A program made the translations under genes and the position numbers. Below the pieces are notes generated by a model. The model was not told where the DNA came from. It saw nothing but the letters and a program-made list of their open reading frames with translations, and did not search any database. From positions 1 to 64,000 of the forward strand of contig VWPU01011695.1 in assembly GCA_013398955.1 (NCBI GenBank): a DNA stretch of 64,000 nt, given 5' to 3'. This document shows positions 1 through 8,910 of this stretch, one piece after another; the stretch's first letter is position 1; each line of letters opens with the position of its first letter. The DNA comes from Callaeas wilsoni (Eukaryota; Chordata; Aves; Passeriformes; Callaeidae).

Positions 1-19
1 CCTTCCTTCCTTCCTTCCT
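1..19. repeat. (CCTT)n microsatellite, cut by the window edge
   Basis: The window opens with CCTT repeated almost five times and then diverges. The tract presumably continues to the left, so its full length is unknown. It is a pyrimidine-rich tetranucleotide repeat with no sign of function. Confidence 0.85.
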
Positions 20-1055
20 ATAACTGCCTTATTATGTTTCTAGCAGCTGAATTTCCAAAAAAAGCGTGGTCAGACCTGTGAAACATACAAAAAAGATGCA
101 ACCCCCATGCTCCTTCTCCTCTTTCCTCCACATTCCCAATATTGCCATTTGGATGGCATGCCTATCTGTGGGAGTACAGACTCTAACACCTGCAGGGTGG
201 GATGGCGGTCAGGACCAGCAATGCATGTCTATGGACAGGTGCAGCTTTCCTTTGCTCCCTGCCTGCTCTCTGCAAATAGGCTCAATGAGGATGTGCTGTG
301 GTTCTAGCACCTTCTCCTAGAAGCACAAAGGCTAGGAGTCCTGTCTTTGGGCAGATAATTGCATTGCAGACATTCCTGGGGGCATTCCTAGATGGTGCGG
401 CTGAAACACCCTCAGAGCTGATCTCTCTTCCTCCTTCCTGTGCCCCATGCTAGTGGCAAGTAAAAAATGTTCATTATAAAGCCCATCTGTTGTCCAGAGA
501 ATTTACAACAAAGCCTAAAAAAGAGAAAGCAGATTGCTGTCAGTAGGGAGAATGGCAGACAGTTCCCTGGGTCGAAGACCTTGGTGGGGTTTTGTCTGTA
601 CCATACCCTTGTGCGCTTTCAGACACATATACTTGCAAAGAGGGTTGTGGCCACACGTAGCTGATTATTGGGATAGCTTCTTACATTAATAGCACCAGCT
701 TACAGGTCCATACTTATATATGTATGCCTCGGTTTCCTTATACTATAAGCTTTTATTATAAACCACTTTCATTACCACAGAGTATTCAGATAGCAGCCAT
801 GCCTCTGTGTAAGCATCTGTGCCCTTGAGTCCTCAACAGGGAATGCAGCAGCTGAATTATCAATAGCAGCATGTAACCTCCCATTTAAAACATTGGCGAC
901 TGAAGAGTGGAGGGTGGAAAATGTGACACTAACTTCAATAGAGACTGGAGAGGGACAAGTCTGCAAACCTCATGCCTGTGCTGTCCAAATACAGAGATGC
1001 TAATTGGGTTAGAACTAAAGGACACCTAACGCAATCTATCTGAGAAGAGTCAACA
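20..1055. other. Non-coding stretch, no gene seen
   Basis: This is mixed-composition DNA with only short open frames (the longest has 84 codons), none resembling a known protein. I see no clear repeat, RNA gene or promoter signal. If a transcript leaves the CpG island at 2.2-3.3 kb on the minus strand, this would be part of its first intron. Otherwise it is upstream intergenic DNA. Confidence 0.6.
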
Positions 1056-2093
1056 TTGCTGCTGTAAATTCCTGCCTTAAACAAACCTTTTGGAGGTCTC
1101 TGACAAGGTCAACAAAAATGTGGATAAGGGTGATCTAATTTCCACATCAGACTGGGTGTCTAAAAGGTTCTTGACAAAGGCTTTTAAGCAGACTGATCAG
1201 AGAAAACAACAAGAGGGAAAGCTCTGGTATAACTCAGTAATTGCTTAGAAGATAAAATTCAAAGTACAGGAATAAATCAGCTCTCACAATGGAGGGAGGT
1301 GCTGGATGGTGTAGAGTTCTGCAAGGGTCAGTGTTGCAATGTGTGCTGTTCAATGTACTCATGCCTTACCTGGGAATGGAGTCAAATAGCAAAGTTCATC
1401 AGTGGTATTTATTTGGCAGTAATAAGAGGAAAGATTGTGAAGAATTATGAGACCGTATGCTGAATATAAGAAATCCAGTATAGGTGAATGTAAAATGACA
1501 CACATGAATAAACGGTCATTAAAAATGGTAGGCTCTGAGCTGGCATGAGTAAAATCTCAGGGTTATGACAGGCCACTCCATAGAAACATCACCTTCTGTG
1601 CCCAAAAGTCCTCATGAAGTATTGTCAAGAAAAAACATCATTGTGCCACTGTATGAATCCATGGTTTGATCACATCTTAAATCCTGTGTATTTCTTCAAC
1701 TGAAATTTAGATGTATTAGATCAGGGTCATGCTCAAGAGTGCATCAAGGATTGTAAGAGGTACAGAACAGTCTGTGGACAGAGGTCCTCATGAGCAACCT
1801 ACAGCTCTTCAGCCAGGAAATGTTATGACGTACAGAGATTACAGTGGAGATCTACAAACCCCTGAGCAGGTCTAAGAGAGGGTTAACTGTTCCCCACCTC
1901 CAGCTCAAAGAAAGGGTTAGTTGTTCCTCCTCTCCAGCACAGGAGCTGAGGGGATAATTAAGTTTGTATTAAAACCAAAAATAAAAGGCAGAGCTTCTTC
2001 ACAGGAAGGATAGCAGACCAATGGGAATCCTTGCAAGTATATCTAGGTTCAAGGCAACACTGAAGAAGTCCAGGACAGTCCTACTACCTATTT
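1056..2093 (+). mobile_element. Decayed CR1-like LINE fragment (reverse transcriptase and 3' part)
   Basis: The sequence near 1096-1125 reads like the CR1/L3 reverse-transcriptase segment VSDKV. At 1316-1363 one frame reads VLQGSVLQCVLFNVLM, which aligns with the conserved RT block V-P-Q-G-S-V-L-G-P-V-L-F-N-I of CR1-clade LINEs. Around 1990-2075 the phrasing CTTCTTCACAGGAAGGATAG, followed by GTTCAAGGCAACACTGAAG, matches the 3' coding end of such elements. Stops and frameshifts are frequent, so it is long dead and encodes nothing. The 5' part is missing, as is usual for LINE insertions. The exact ends are approximate because decay blurs them. Clade (CR1 or its L3-like relatives) is confident; subfamily is not. 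Confidence 0.75.
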
Positions 2094-2183
2094 AAAAAAA
2101 AAAAAAAAAAGCCAAACCACACCAAAAAGGCGGGAAAAGAAAGAAAATCAAAAATCAAACCAAAAGCAAACAAAAAGAAAACA
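2094..2183. repeat. A17 run followed by an A-rich low-complexity tract
   Basis: Seventeen adenines at 2094-2110 are followed by about 70 bases of A-rich sequence with C and G interruptions, ending exactly where the CpG island begins. CR1 elements normally end in short microsatellite-like repeats rather than poly(A), so the A-run is probably not the tail of the adjacent LINE. It may be a nucleosome-excluding element at the island edge or simple slippage. Confidence 0.8.
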
Positions 2184-2473
2184 GCCCGAAACCCGCGGCT
2201 TGGAAACCCCCGGAGCTGGCGGCGGAGTGAAGCTCCCGCCCTGCGCACTCCTCGGAGGCGAGCCGCGGGGCCGCGTCCCTTTGCTTCTCGACGGAGCTAG
2301 GCCCCCCCTGGTCCCGGCTTCCTCCCCTCCCGCCCGCCGCCGGCATCGTAACAGGAGAGGCTCGCAGGCGGAGGGTAACCCGAGCGCGGCAGGGCGGGGG
2401 CCGCGGGGGCGGTCGCGGAGCCTCCGCACGGAGCGCTTCGCCCGGCGGGACGGGACGGGCGCGACGGGACGAG

Positions 2474-2500
2474 GCGGGGCGGGGCGGGACGAGGCGGGCG
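2474..2500 (+). promoter_or_regulatory. Cluster of GC boxes (Sp1/KLF type)
   Basis: GGCGGGGCGGGGCGGGACGAGGCGGG-type sequence gives several overlapping GC boxes within the CpG island. They lie about 150-200 bases upstream of the most exon-like part of the island if transcription runs on the plus strand. Sp1-type activators recognise GGGGCGGGG. No occupancy can be inferred from sequence alone. Confidence 0.6.
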
Positions 2501-2533
2501 GCGGCTTTGCCCCCCTCTTTCGGCGTCGGCGAA

Positions 2534-2551
2534 GGGGGCGGGCGGGGAGGG
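2534..2551 (+). promoter_or_regulatory. G-quadruplex-prone tract in the CpG island
   Basis: Runs of 5, 3, 4 and 3 guanines are separated by single-base loops (C, C, A), which is the most stable class of intramolecular G-quadruplex pattern. It also contains a GC box. It is followed by a further G run and by the GGA-repeat tract. Confidence 0.6.
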
Positions 2552-2562
2552 AAGTGGGGGAG

Positions 2563-2596
<34 letters not shown>

Positions 2597-2600
2597 GGGG
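2552..2600 (+). repeat. (GGA/GAG)n purine tract
   Basis: About 45 bases of almost uninterrupted purine, mainly GGA and GAA units, lie inside the CpG island. Such GGA repeats are common in GC-rich vertebrate 5' regions. The poly-glutamate read in one frame is a composition artefact. Confidence 0.85.
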
Positions 2601-2715
2601 ACCCGACGTGCCGGGGCTGCGCGCGGAGCTGGCAGCGCACGCTGCGAGCCGGAGGAGCGGGAGCGGTTTGCATAGGTACCTCCGAGCGCCAGGATGCGCG
2701 TGTGTCCACGCGGCC

Positions 2716-2760
2716 GTCTGTCTGTCTGTATGTCTGTTTGCCTGCCTGCCTGCCTGTGTG
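2716..2760 (+). repeat. (TCTG)n / (CCTG)n tetranucleotide repeat in the CpG island
   Basis: GTCTGTCTGTCTG with variant units is followed by CCTGCCTGCCTGCC and TGTG. It is a compound, interrupted tetranucleotide repeat inside the presumed 5' exon or promoter. It is probably polymorphic in length. Confidence 0.85.
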
Positions 2761-3277
2761 GATGTGAGCGCGGCTCCCAGTGCGGAGGGAAGGGAGGCGG
2801 CGGTGGCTGCGGCTCCGGCGAGTTGGCCCTCGGCGGGCTGCCGGCGGGAGAGGGGGGTCGGCAGGGCGAGGCGGGGGAGCTAAGGGGGTGTCGGCAGAGG
2901 TGCGAGGAGGGGCAGAGGAAAAGCGGGGAGGGAAGATGGAATCGCGGGGAGAGAGAGAGGAGGAGAGAAAAGGAGAATGCAGATGCGCGGAGGGGAAGGG
3001 GAGAGGCCAGGAGGAAAGAGGGGATGCCGAAGAGGGACATTTCTGCCCTGGCCATTGGCAGCCCCTCGCGGTGTGCTCGCCAGCCCCGCGGGAGCCCCCG
3101 GCGTACACACCGCGACCCGGGGGAGGCGCGGACCGCCGGGAGCTGCCGGACGGAGCGGGGGGGCGGGGTACAGAAAGCCGGGTCTGTGCGCGCATCCCCC
3201 CGATGCCCGCAGGTTGGGGGCCGGCTCTGCCCCGCCTCGGCTGCGGCCGGGGACGCAGGGGGTCTCCGCTGCCCTAC

Positions 3278-3345
3278 CTGGGGGCGGCCGCTGTGCGTGA
3301 GAGGCGGCCAGGTCGTGGGGATGGAGGGGACGTGTGGAGGGGTTC
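3278..3345 (-). promoter_or_regulatory. Possible minus-strand first exon ending in a strong splice donor
   Basis: On the minus strand, position 3278 ends a CAG followed directly by GTAGGGC from 3277 downward, a near-consensus splice donor. It lies about 60 bases inside the right edge of the CpG island, which is the usual place for a short first exon of a gene reading left. The start of the exon is not visible from sequence, and the right end given here is only the island edge. No long coding frame is needed, so it would most simply be a 5' UTR exon. The alternative is that the donor is fortuitous and the promoter serves a plus-strand gene. Confidence 0.3.
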
Positions 3346-6300
3346 AGCAAGATCCTGAGAAACCTGTGACGTAATTATTTTTTAATCAGCATGTGTTTTT
3401 CATGGCGATCTCAATTTTTCCTGGACTCCCCTTTTTGAACAGAAAATCTCCTGTATCTTCGTTCCAAGTATTTCTATTTTTAGATTCCTCTGTAACAGCA
3501 AAGCATGAGTTTTAAATAGTTTATTTCTTTTTTATTTGGCCTCTGCTGAGGACCACTGCAGTGTAAACTTCTGAAACACTGGTGTCTCTTTCAAAAAAGT
3601 TATTGAAATTATTACTGAGGTGAGTGGGCCGGCAGCTACTGTGGGTATACCAGTGTTTGAGTTCCTGATAACATTAATCATTAGCCGTAAAGAGCAGTCA
3701 TCAGACTGAAGTTAGGTTTTTATCTTAAGATGAAATGCCTGTCAGGTCCCAGAAGATGTGCATTAGGTACAAATATCAGCCCAATGTTAGAAGAGATAGA
3801 GCATATTTCCCCAGTTGTGATTTTACCAATGAAAGAAACATGTTGTTTTATTATGAGTGGTGATTAACAGTTCAACGTTGTAATGATATTCTCTGATTCT
3901 AGCATTGTCTCATGGCTCTGGTATGTCAATTTGTATTCATGCTGTGTAAGTGTTTTGCAGAGGTTTTGCCTATCTGGCAGGGATTTATTTCAATTTCACG
4001 ATTACGTTTTCTGATCTCAGCAGCCTCAGGAACCAAAAGAAGTTGTATATATACATCACTATCTGTTACAGTGTGTGAATTTTTTTTCCCTAAGAAATGC
4101 AAGTTAAATCATGTCTTATGATCATAGTTTTTATGTCTCTGCAGACAGGAGAAGTTACAGCTGAAATTGTGTTCATTTAAGTGTATTCACTGCAAGCGTT
4201 TCTGACCACTCAGTGTTGAGTGTTTTTTATCGATTTATCTTCATTTTATGTTTGGATGCCAGTCCATTTGCTGCCCTGCCGTAGCCTCTAACTAAGTAAG
4301 TTTCAAAGTAAGTTAACATTTTAAAATGTTACATACAGATATTGGCTTTTGACAACTGATACCTTGTTTTTGTATTAGTTTCCCTAATGTCCAAAGAGTA
4401 CAAGTCCCAGATGAGCTCTTAAGTAAATTAGGCCATATTTATAGATATCTTGTAATAGTGCCAGTAAAAAAGTTGCCAGCTTTTGTGGCAACTGATGGTT
4501 ATTTCCCTTCACTGTGGATGTGCAGCTTCTGTAGGAAGGGGTGTGTGCAGTCCTTTTAAATTACTCAAAACTCCTGTTGACTTCAGCCAGAGTTTTGGCT
4601 AAGTTAAGAATACAGGATTGTATGACTTAGAGCATGAAAAGTACAGCCGGCAGAATCCTGAGTAGTTTGATGTATACTTTGATCATAAGATAATTTGATT
4701 CATGCCTCGTTTGACTTGTCTAAACTGCAAAATTCACTTTTGCTACTGGAAACACCTGCTGATTTAGCAACTGCTATTGATACTCCATTTATAGCAAGAC
4801 AAGAAGAGCTCCATAAAGCAACATCTAGAACTGTCCCTATTATTACCGTTCACAGTGTGATTTTTCTCTTGTTGATGTGCTGCTGTACTGATTCTCAGGC
4901 AGTTCTGACTTCAGCTAACCGGCAGTACATTTATGGTTGAGGGGTAAAGAGGGTTGTTCAAGCTGCCAAAATGGTGTCTCTCTCTTCCTCCCACCCCTGT
5001 TTAAAAAATAAAAAGCAATGGCAGCTGTCTCTCCTAGCAGGCTGTGCTGAAGAGGCAGATCTTTGTTCTCATGAGCACCCTGTTTCTTGGATGCCTAGAG
5101 TTCAGCCTGAATTCTGTGTTATTTTGATACAATTTTCATTGGTTGTCTCCCATTTTTAGGCTGATTTTTTTTGTATTTGTTTCAATGCCAAAACTTAATG
5201 AAGGTTCCCTAGGAAATTGTGGACTCATAATTCATTGAGGAAAAGTCTTTTCCAATACTCCCACTCACTAGGAGAAAGTCCATTGAAGTTGATATGGATA
5301 GGGATGGCATTAAAATTATGGTGGACAAAAAACCTGGCCTGTTTATTTATGATGGTGCTGGCTTACCTAAGTTTTGCATTAGTCCTGTAGAGGGATGTTC
5401 TTTAATTGACTGCTGACCTAGACCACTAGGGTACAGTTTTATAAAATTTAGTTTAATTTTGAAATATGGCAGCAGCACTGAATGAATGCCAGCAGATGCA
5501 GTTATAGCTATAATTTACGTTCTTTTCTTTGAGTCATATGCCAAAGTGGTGCTCTTTTTCTTCTACATCTCCAAAATTTTAAGTCTTATCTGCTTAACTA
5601 ATTGTAAGACTTTGGCGTGCATTGCTCCAGTAAATTAGTATTTGAAGTTGATCAAAGTTCATACTCTGTGAACTCTTCTATCTGGGATTCTTCTGCTGCT
5701 AAGAATGTGTTTCACAGCTTGATGGGGAGGGACCTGGAGAATGAGTCTGCTGGTTAGTCTTCAGTGAGGAAACAAACCTTGCAGTCTTCCTCTTGGGGTA
5801 AGTCAGTTAGGGATAGTTTCCATCTCAGCCATCTCAGAATGACGGATGTCCACTTGTAGTTGGTAACATTAACTATCCCTATATTACAACAAATGGGAAA
5901 GATTTTTACAGAGTCAGATTGGGAATTTTTGAGGCTTTTAAAAACCTAATGGTAACCTGTCATCATCGTCATCGTAGTTTACTGCAGGAATCGAGTGTTG
6001 ACTAGGATGGCATCTCAAGGCCCTTCCAGTATTTTCTGTCATCAATTTAGAGTCATAGTTATTCAGTACTGAAATGTGTACAAAGCTTTAAAAAATACAC
6101 ATTGCACACAATAACTTAAGGAGACCACGTGTGTATCTCACTCCATCCCGAAAAACAAGTGTGAATTGTCAGTCCTGAAGTTTCTCACCTGTAAAACAGA
6201 ATTCTTGTTTCTTCTTTTTTCTTCTCTGCATTGGACAATCTTCAGGGCTTTTCTACAATTTTCGCTCAAACACACTATGTTGAAACTGATTTCAGCTGCT

Positions 6301-7445
6301 ACTGCAGGCTTGTTTCCCAAGTAATTACATTCATGGTGCTTGACTGTTCTGGTATTATGACAGAATTAACACAAAAGAGGATACTTTTTTCATATTAGAA
6401 TTCTGGGTTAGCAGCACAAATTGTTGTTGTTATTTTTGGTGGTGAATAACCTTCATTAATCTATTATAACTGTAAATCATGCGGTCCTTAAGTTTAAAAA
6501 CAGATAATTTTATTTAAGTTTGTAATTAATGAGAGTTCAGCGTTCACTTTTTGTTTATTTGATGACGGTAAGATACTGGATTTACAGGAGAAAGGAGAAC
6601 TGTATCTTCAGAATAATTCCTCAGAAATGTTACTAAAATACTGAAGTGTAACAAGACTCAGGTGTTATGTTGCTCAACGTGAGACTTCCATACAATGTAG
6701 CACGAAAGTAAGAGGTTTCCCTAAGTATTATAGTGTCAGAGAATGATTTATTTAATCCCTTATTAGTAACAGAGAAACACAATATTGTAGTTAAAATAAA
6801 TCAGATTTCCTCCAAAACATATCTACGTCTATTAGAAAGGTTAGGAATATTGCTTTAAAAGACGTGCGCAAGCTCTAGGGAAAACTTTGGTATGTGCTAC
6901 TGAATCATGAAAGTGTATCCTGTTCATTTTGGAATTTTCTTTCCATCTTTGTCTAATTGACTAAAGAGATGAATCATGATCCAGAGGGAAAGAATGCTTC
7001 CAAAGCTCTGGATTTTTTTGCCCTGGAATCTGTTGATTCCACTGATTTCTTTTGGGGCTCTGGGCATCATAATTTTCCTATTCGCCTGTGTTTCTGGGTT
7101 TAAAAGGGAAAAAGAGCAGAAAACTTTATGTATAAATTACTAAATTCACATCACCATATGTACTTCATAAAGGAAGGGTTCTCTTTATTCCAGCTTTATT
7201 CTGCATGTTTTTGTGTTGCTTTATGTAACATCTGTTTGTATAATTTATGCATGAATGAGGAAAAGTTTTTAAGGGTATAGTGGGTGTAGTACTGTCAGGG
7301 AATGGTGGCTTATATGTGTTTCATTTATTCCTTTTCTAACCGCTAAAGTTGACCACTTCAGCAAAATAGCAAAAAAAAAAAATCTCCTGCCATGGTAATT
7401 TTAAAATATCTTTAAACTGGTGACACATTAGGATTGCACTCGCTT
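3341..7445. other. AT-rich non-coding stretch, no gene seen
   Basis: CpG density falls abruptly after the island. Sequence is AT-rich with short chance frames only (maximum 81 codons). A plus-strand splice-donor consensus GAG|GTGAGT occurs at 3619/3620 and could end a plus-strand first exon, although the exon would then run 280 bases beyond the island. No transposon is recognisable. It is most simply read as the start of a long intron or flanking DNA. Confidence 0.6.
3367..3374 (+). promoter_or_regulatory. CRE-like site TGACGTAA
   Basis: TGACGTAA is a common CREB/ATF or C/EBP-ATF variant of the palindromic CRE. It lies about 30 bases outside the right edge of the CpG island, where an upstream activator for a minus-strand start would be expected. 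A single 8-mer is weak evidence on its own. Confidence 0.35.
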
Positions 7446-7542
7446 AAAAACACACACAGACACACACACCCCCCTAAAACAAACAAGCAAACAAAACCAA
7501 CCAAGCAGATAAATAAACACCACCAAAACCACAAACACCACT
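7446..7542. repeat. A/C-rich low-complexity tract with short CA repeat
   Basis: A CACACACAGACACACACACC core is followed by about 70 bases made almost only of A and C. The minus-strand open frame across it is rich in V, F, C and L purely because of this composition and is not a gene. Confidence 0.85.
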
Positions 7543-8862
7543 GCTTCAATCCCTGAGTAACTAAGTAGGTATGACTGTTGACTGGGCCTGGGTGCAAATG
7601 CACCTGAGGACATATGCAGCTTCCTTCCTAACAGTTCTTCTCAGGGACTGATACTTGACAACAGGGATGTTATTTTTTAACCATTAAACCCAAGAATTCA
7701 AGTGGACATCTTATGCCTCATTGTCTGGGACAGCAACACCAGCATTGTTTGAGTTGAGCTTAATAATAGCCATTTCTTCCCCAGCTCTCCAGGGAAAAAT
7801 ACAGCTCCATCTGTATGCGTGCCCTATTTCTGTGTCGTGTTAAATTTGGAGCAAGTTTAGTAGTGTCAGTTGAGAAGAATTCCCAAACAGAACTGCTAAT
7901 ATACAAACCAGACCCACCCATCTTTGATAAAGCTTCACTTTTAAGAAGTTCCGTTTTTTTTAATAATTGGTCTTCTAGGGCAGGTTTCAGGAAGATGACA
8001 AACCAGAAGTAGGAATCAGATGAAATGTACACCTGTATTAGCATCCTGCACCAAACTCTACTGTCAAACTAAGTAGACGTACATATCTTCATAAAGCTTG
8101 CACAAGTAAAGATTGTTTCTGTTAAAATTGTTGAGTGGATTTGTACAGACCTTTTGTCTCTCTAATTCCATTCTATTAGGAGTGTATCACAGTACTCCTG
8201 TAGCCTTATAAGAAAGACAATGTGAAGCCAATCTCGAACCTTTAAATATTATTCAATCAGCTTTCCTCAGAAATAGGTCATTTATTTCCAATTTTAGAGT
8301 TCCCTATTAGCTGCTACCCTGCCCCAAGAGTGAGCGCAAGAGGAGGTTTTTGCTGGCAGTGCTCTTGAGAACCCACGTGCTGGTGTGGGAACTATTATCA
8401 ATAAACCCAGAGAGTCATTTAACCTGATTTTAAAACAAAATATATGCAAAGTGAACAAACTGTTGTGGTTTGTGCCATGGTTGGATGGTCCAACTGTCCC
8501 TGTGTTTCCAAGATGTGTTTTACTGGCACAGCTTGCTCACACTTAGGAGAGGATGACTATGGCCAAAATGTCAAGGAAGGTCTGGAGGACCAGATGCAGG
8601 AGTAGGACATGCCGCCACCAGAGTTCAAACACATTCAGGCCTCAACACCGTGTTGTTCCAACTGTTCACAACGTGTGGCTGAGACAGGGACACACCAGGG
8701 CATGTTCTCAGCAGCATTGTCCTGGCATGGCTTGGCTGAGCTTGGCAGAGCAGACACTGATCCAGTTCTTCATTGTTCCTTGCTCCTGCTGCTGGTTGCA
8801 ATCATTAAAAAGAGAGATTGAGCCAAAGTTATGGTCTGACTTTTTCATTTGCTTGCGTATTT
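7543..8862. other. Non-coding stretch, no gene seen
   Basis: Ordinary AT-rich DNA with chance frames under 95 codons, apart from the start of a 160-codon frame at 8553 that resembles no family I know and begins in a region with no supporting splice or promoter context. Nothing else can be supported. Confidence 0.55.
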
Positions 8863-8910
8863 TCATAGAACCATATATTCATTTAGGATGGAAAAGGCCC
8901 TTAAGAACAA
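8863..8910 (-). mobile_element. CR1 LINE 3'-end remnant
   Basis: TCATAGAACCATATATTC followed by AGGATGGAAAAGGCCCTTAAGAAC is a degraded reverse complement of the characteristic CR1 3' terminus, in which a short ATTCTATG-type repeat abuts the phrase that reads GGTTGGAAGGGACC on the opposite strand. Only the last 50 bases or so survive, or the insertion was extremely 5'-truncated. Confidence 0.7.

Larger units (their letters stand above)
2184..3340. promoter_or_regulatory. CpG-island promoter, likely with 5' exon(s) of an unidentified gene
   Basis: About 1.15 kb of very GC-rich, CpG-dense DNA stands out sharply from the AT-rich flanks. It contains repeated GC boxes (GGGGCGGGG-type around 2474-2490, GGGGGCGGGCGGGG at 2534-2547, another near 3160) and no convincing TATA box. 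This fits a broad CpG-island RNA polymerase II promoter. A plus-strand start near 2600-2680, just downstream of the GC boxes, is plausible. So is a minus-strand start near 3300-3350, because a strong donor (CAG|GTAGGG) lies on the minus strand at 3278/3277 and a CRE-like TGACGTAA sits at 3367-3374. The open frames of up to 346 codons are low-complexity products of GC richness and I do not call them genes. The first exon is probably non-coding or only partly coding. The gene cannot be named from this window. Confidence 0.85.

Noticed and set aside
2148..3374. Overlapping long open frames (up to 346 codons) on both strands of the CpG island
   Set aside because: All frames are long at once on both strands because GC-rich DNA lacks stop codons. 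The translations are runs of P, R, G, S and A with no domain.
7412..7613. Hydrophobic, cysteine-rich minus-strand frames
   Set aside because: Produced by the CA/A-C low-complexity tract at 7446-7542.
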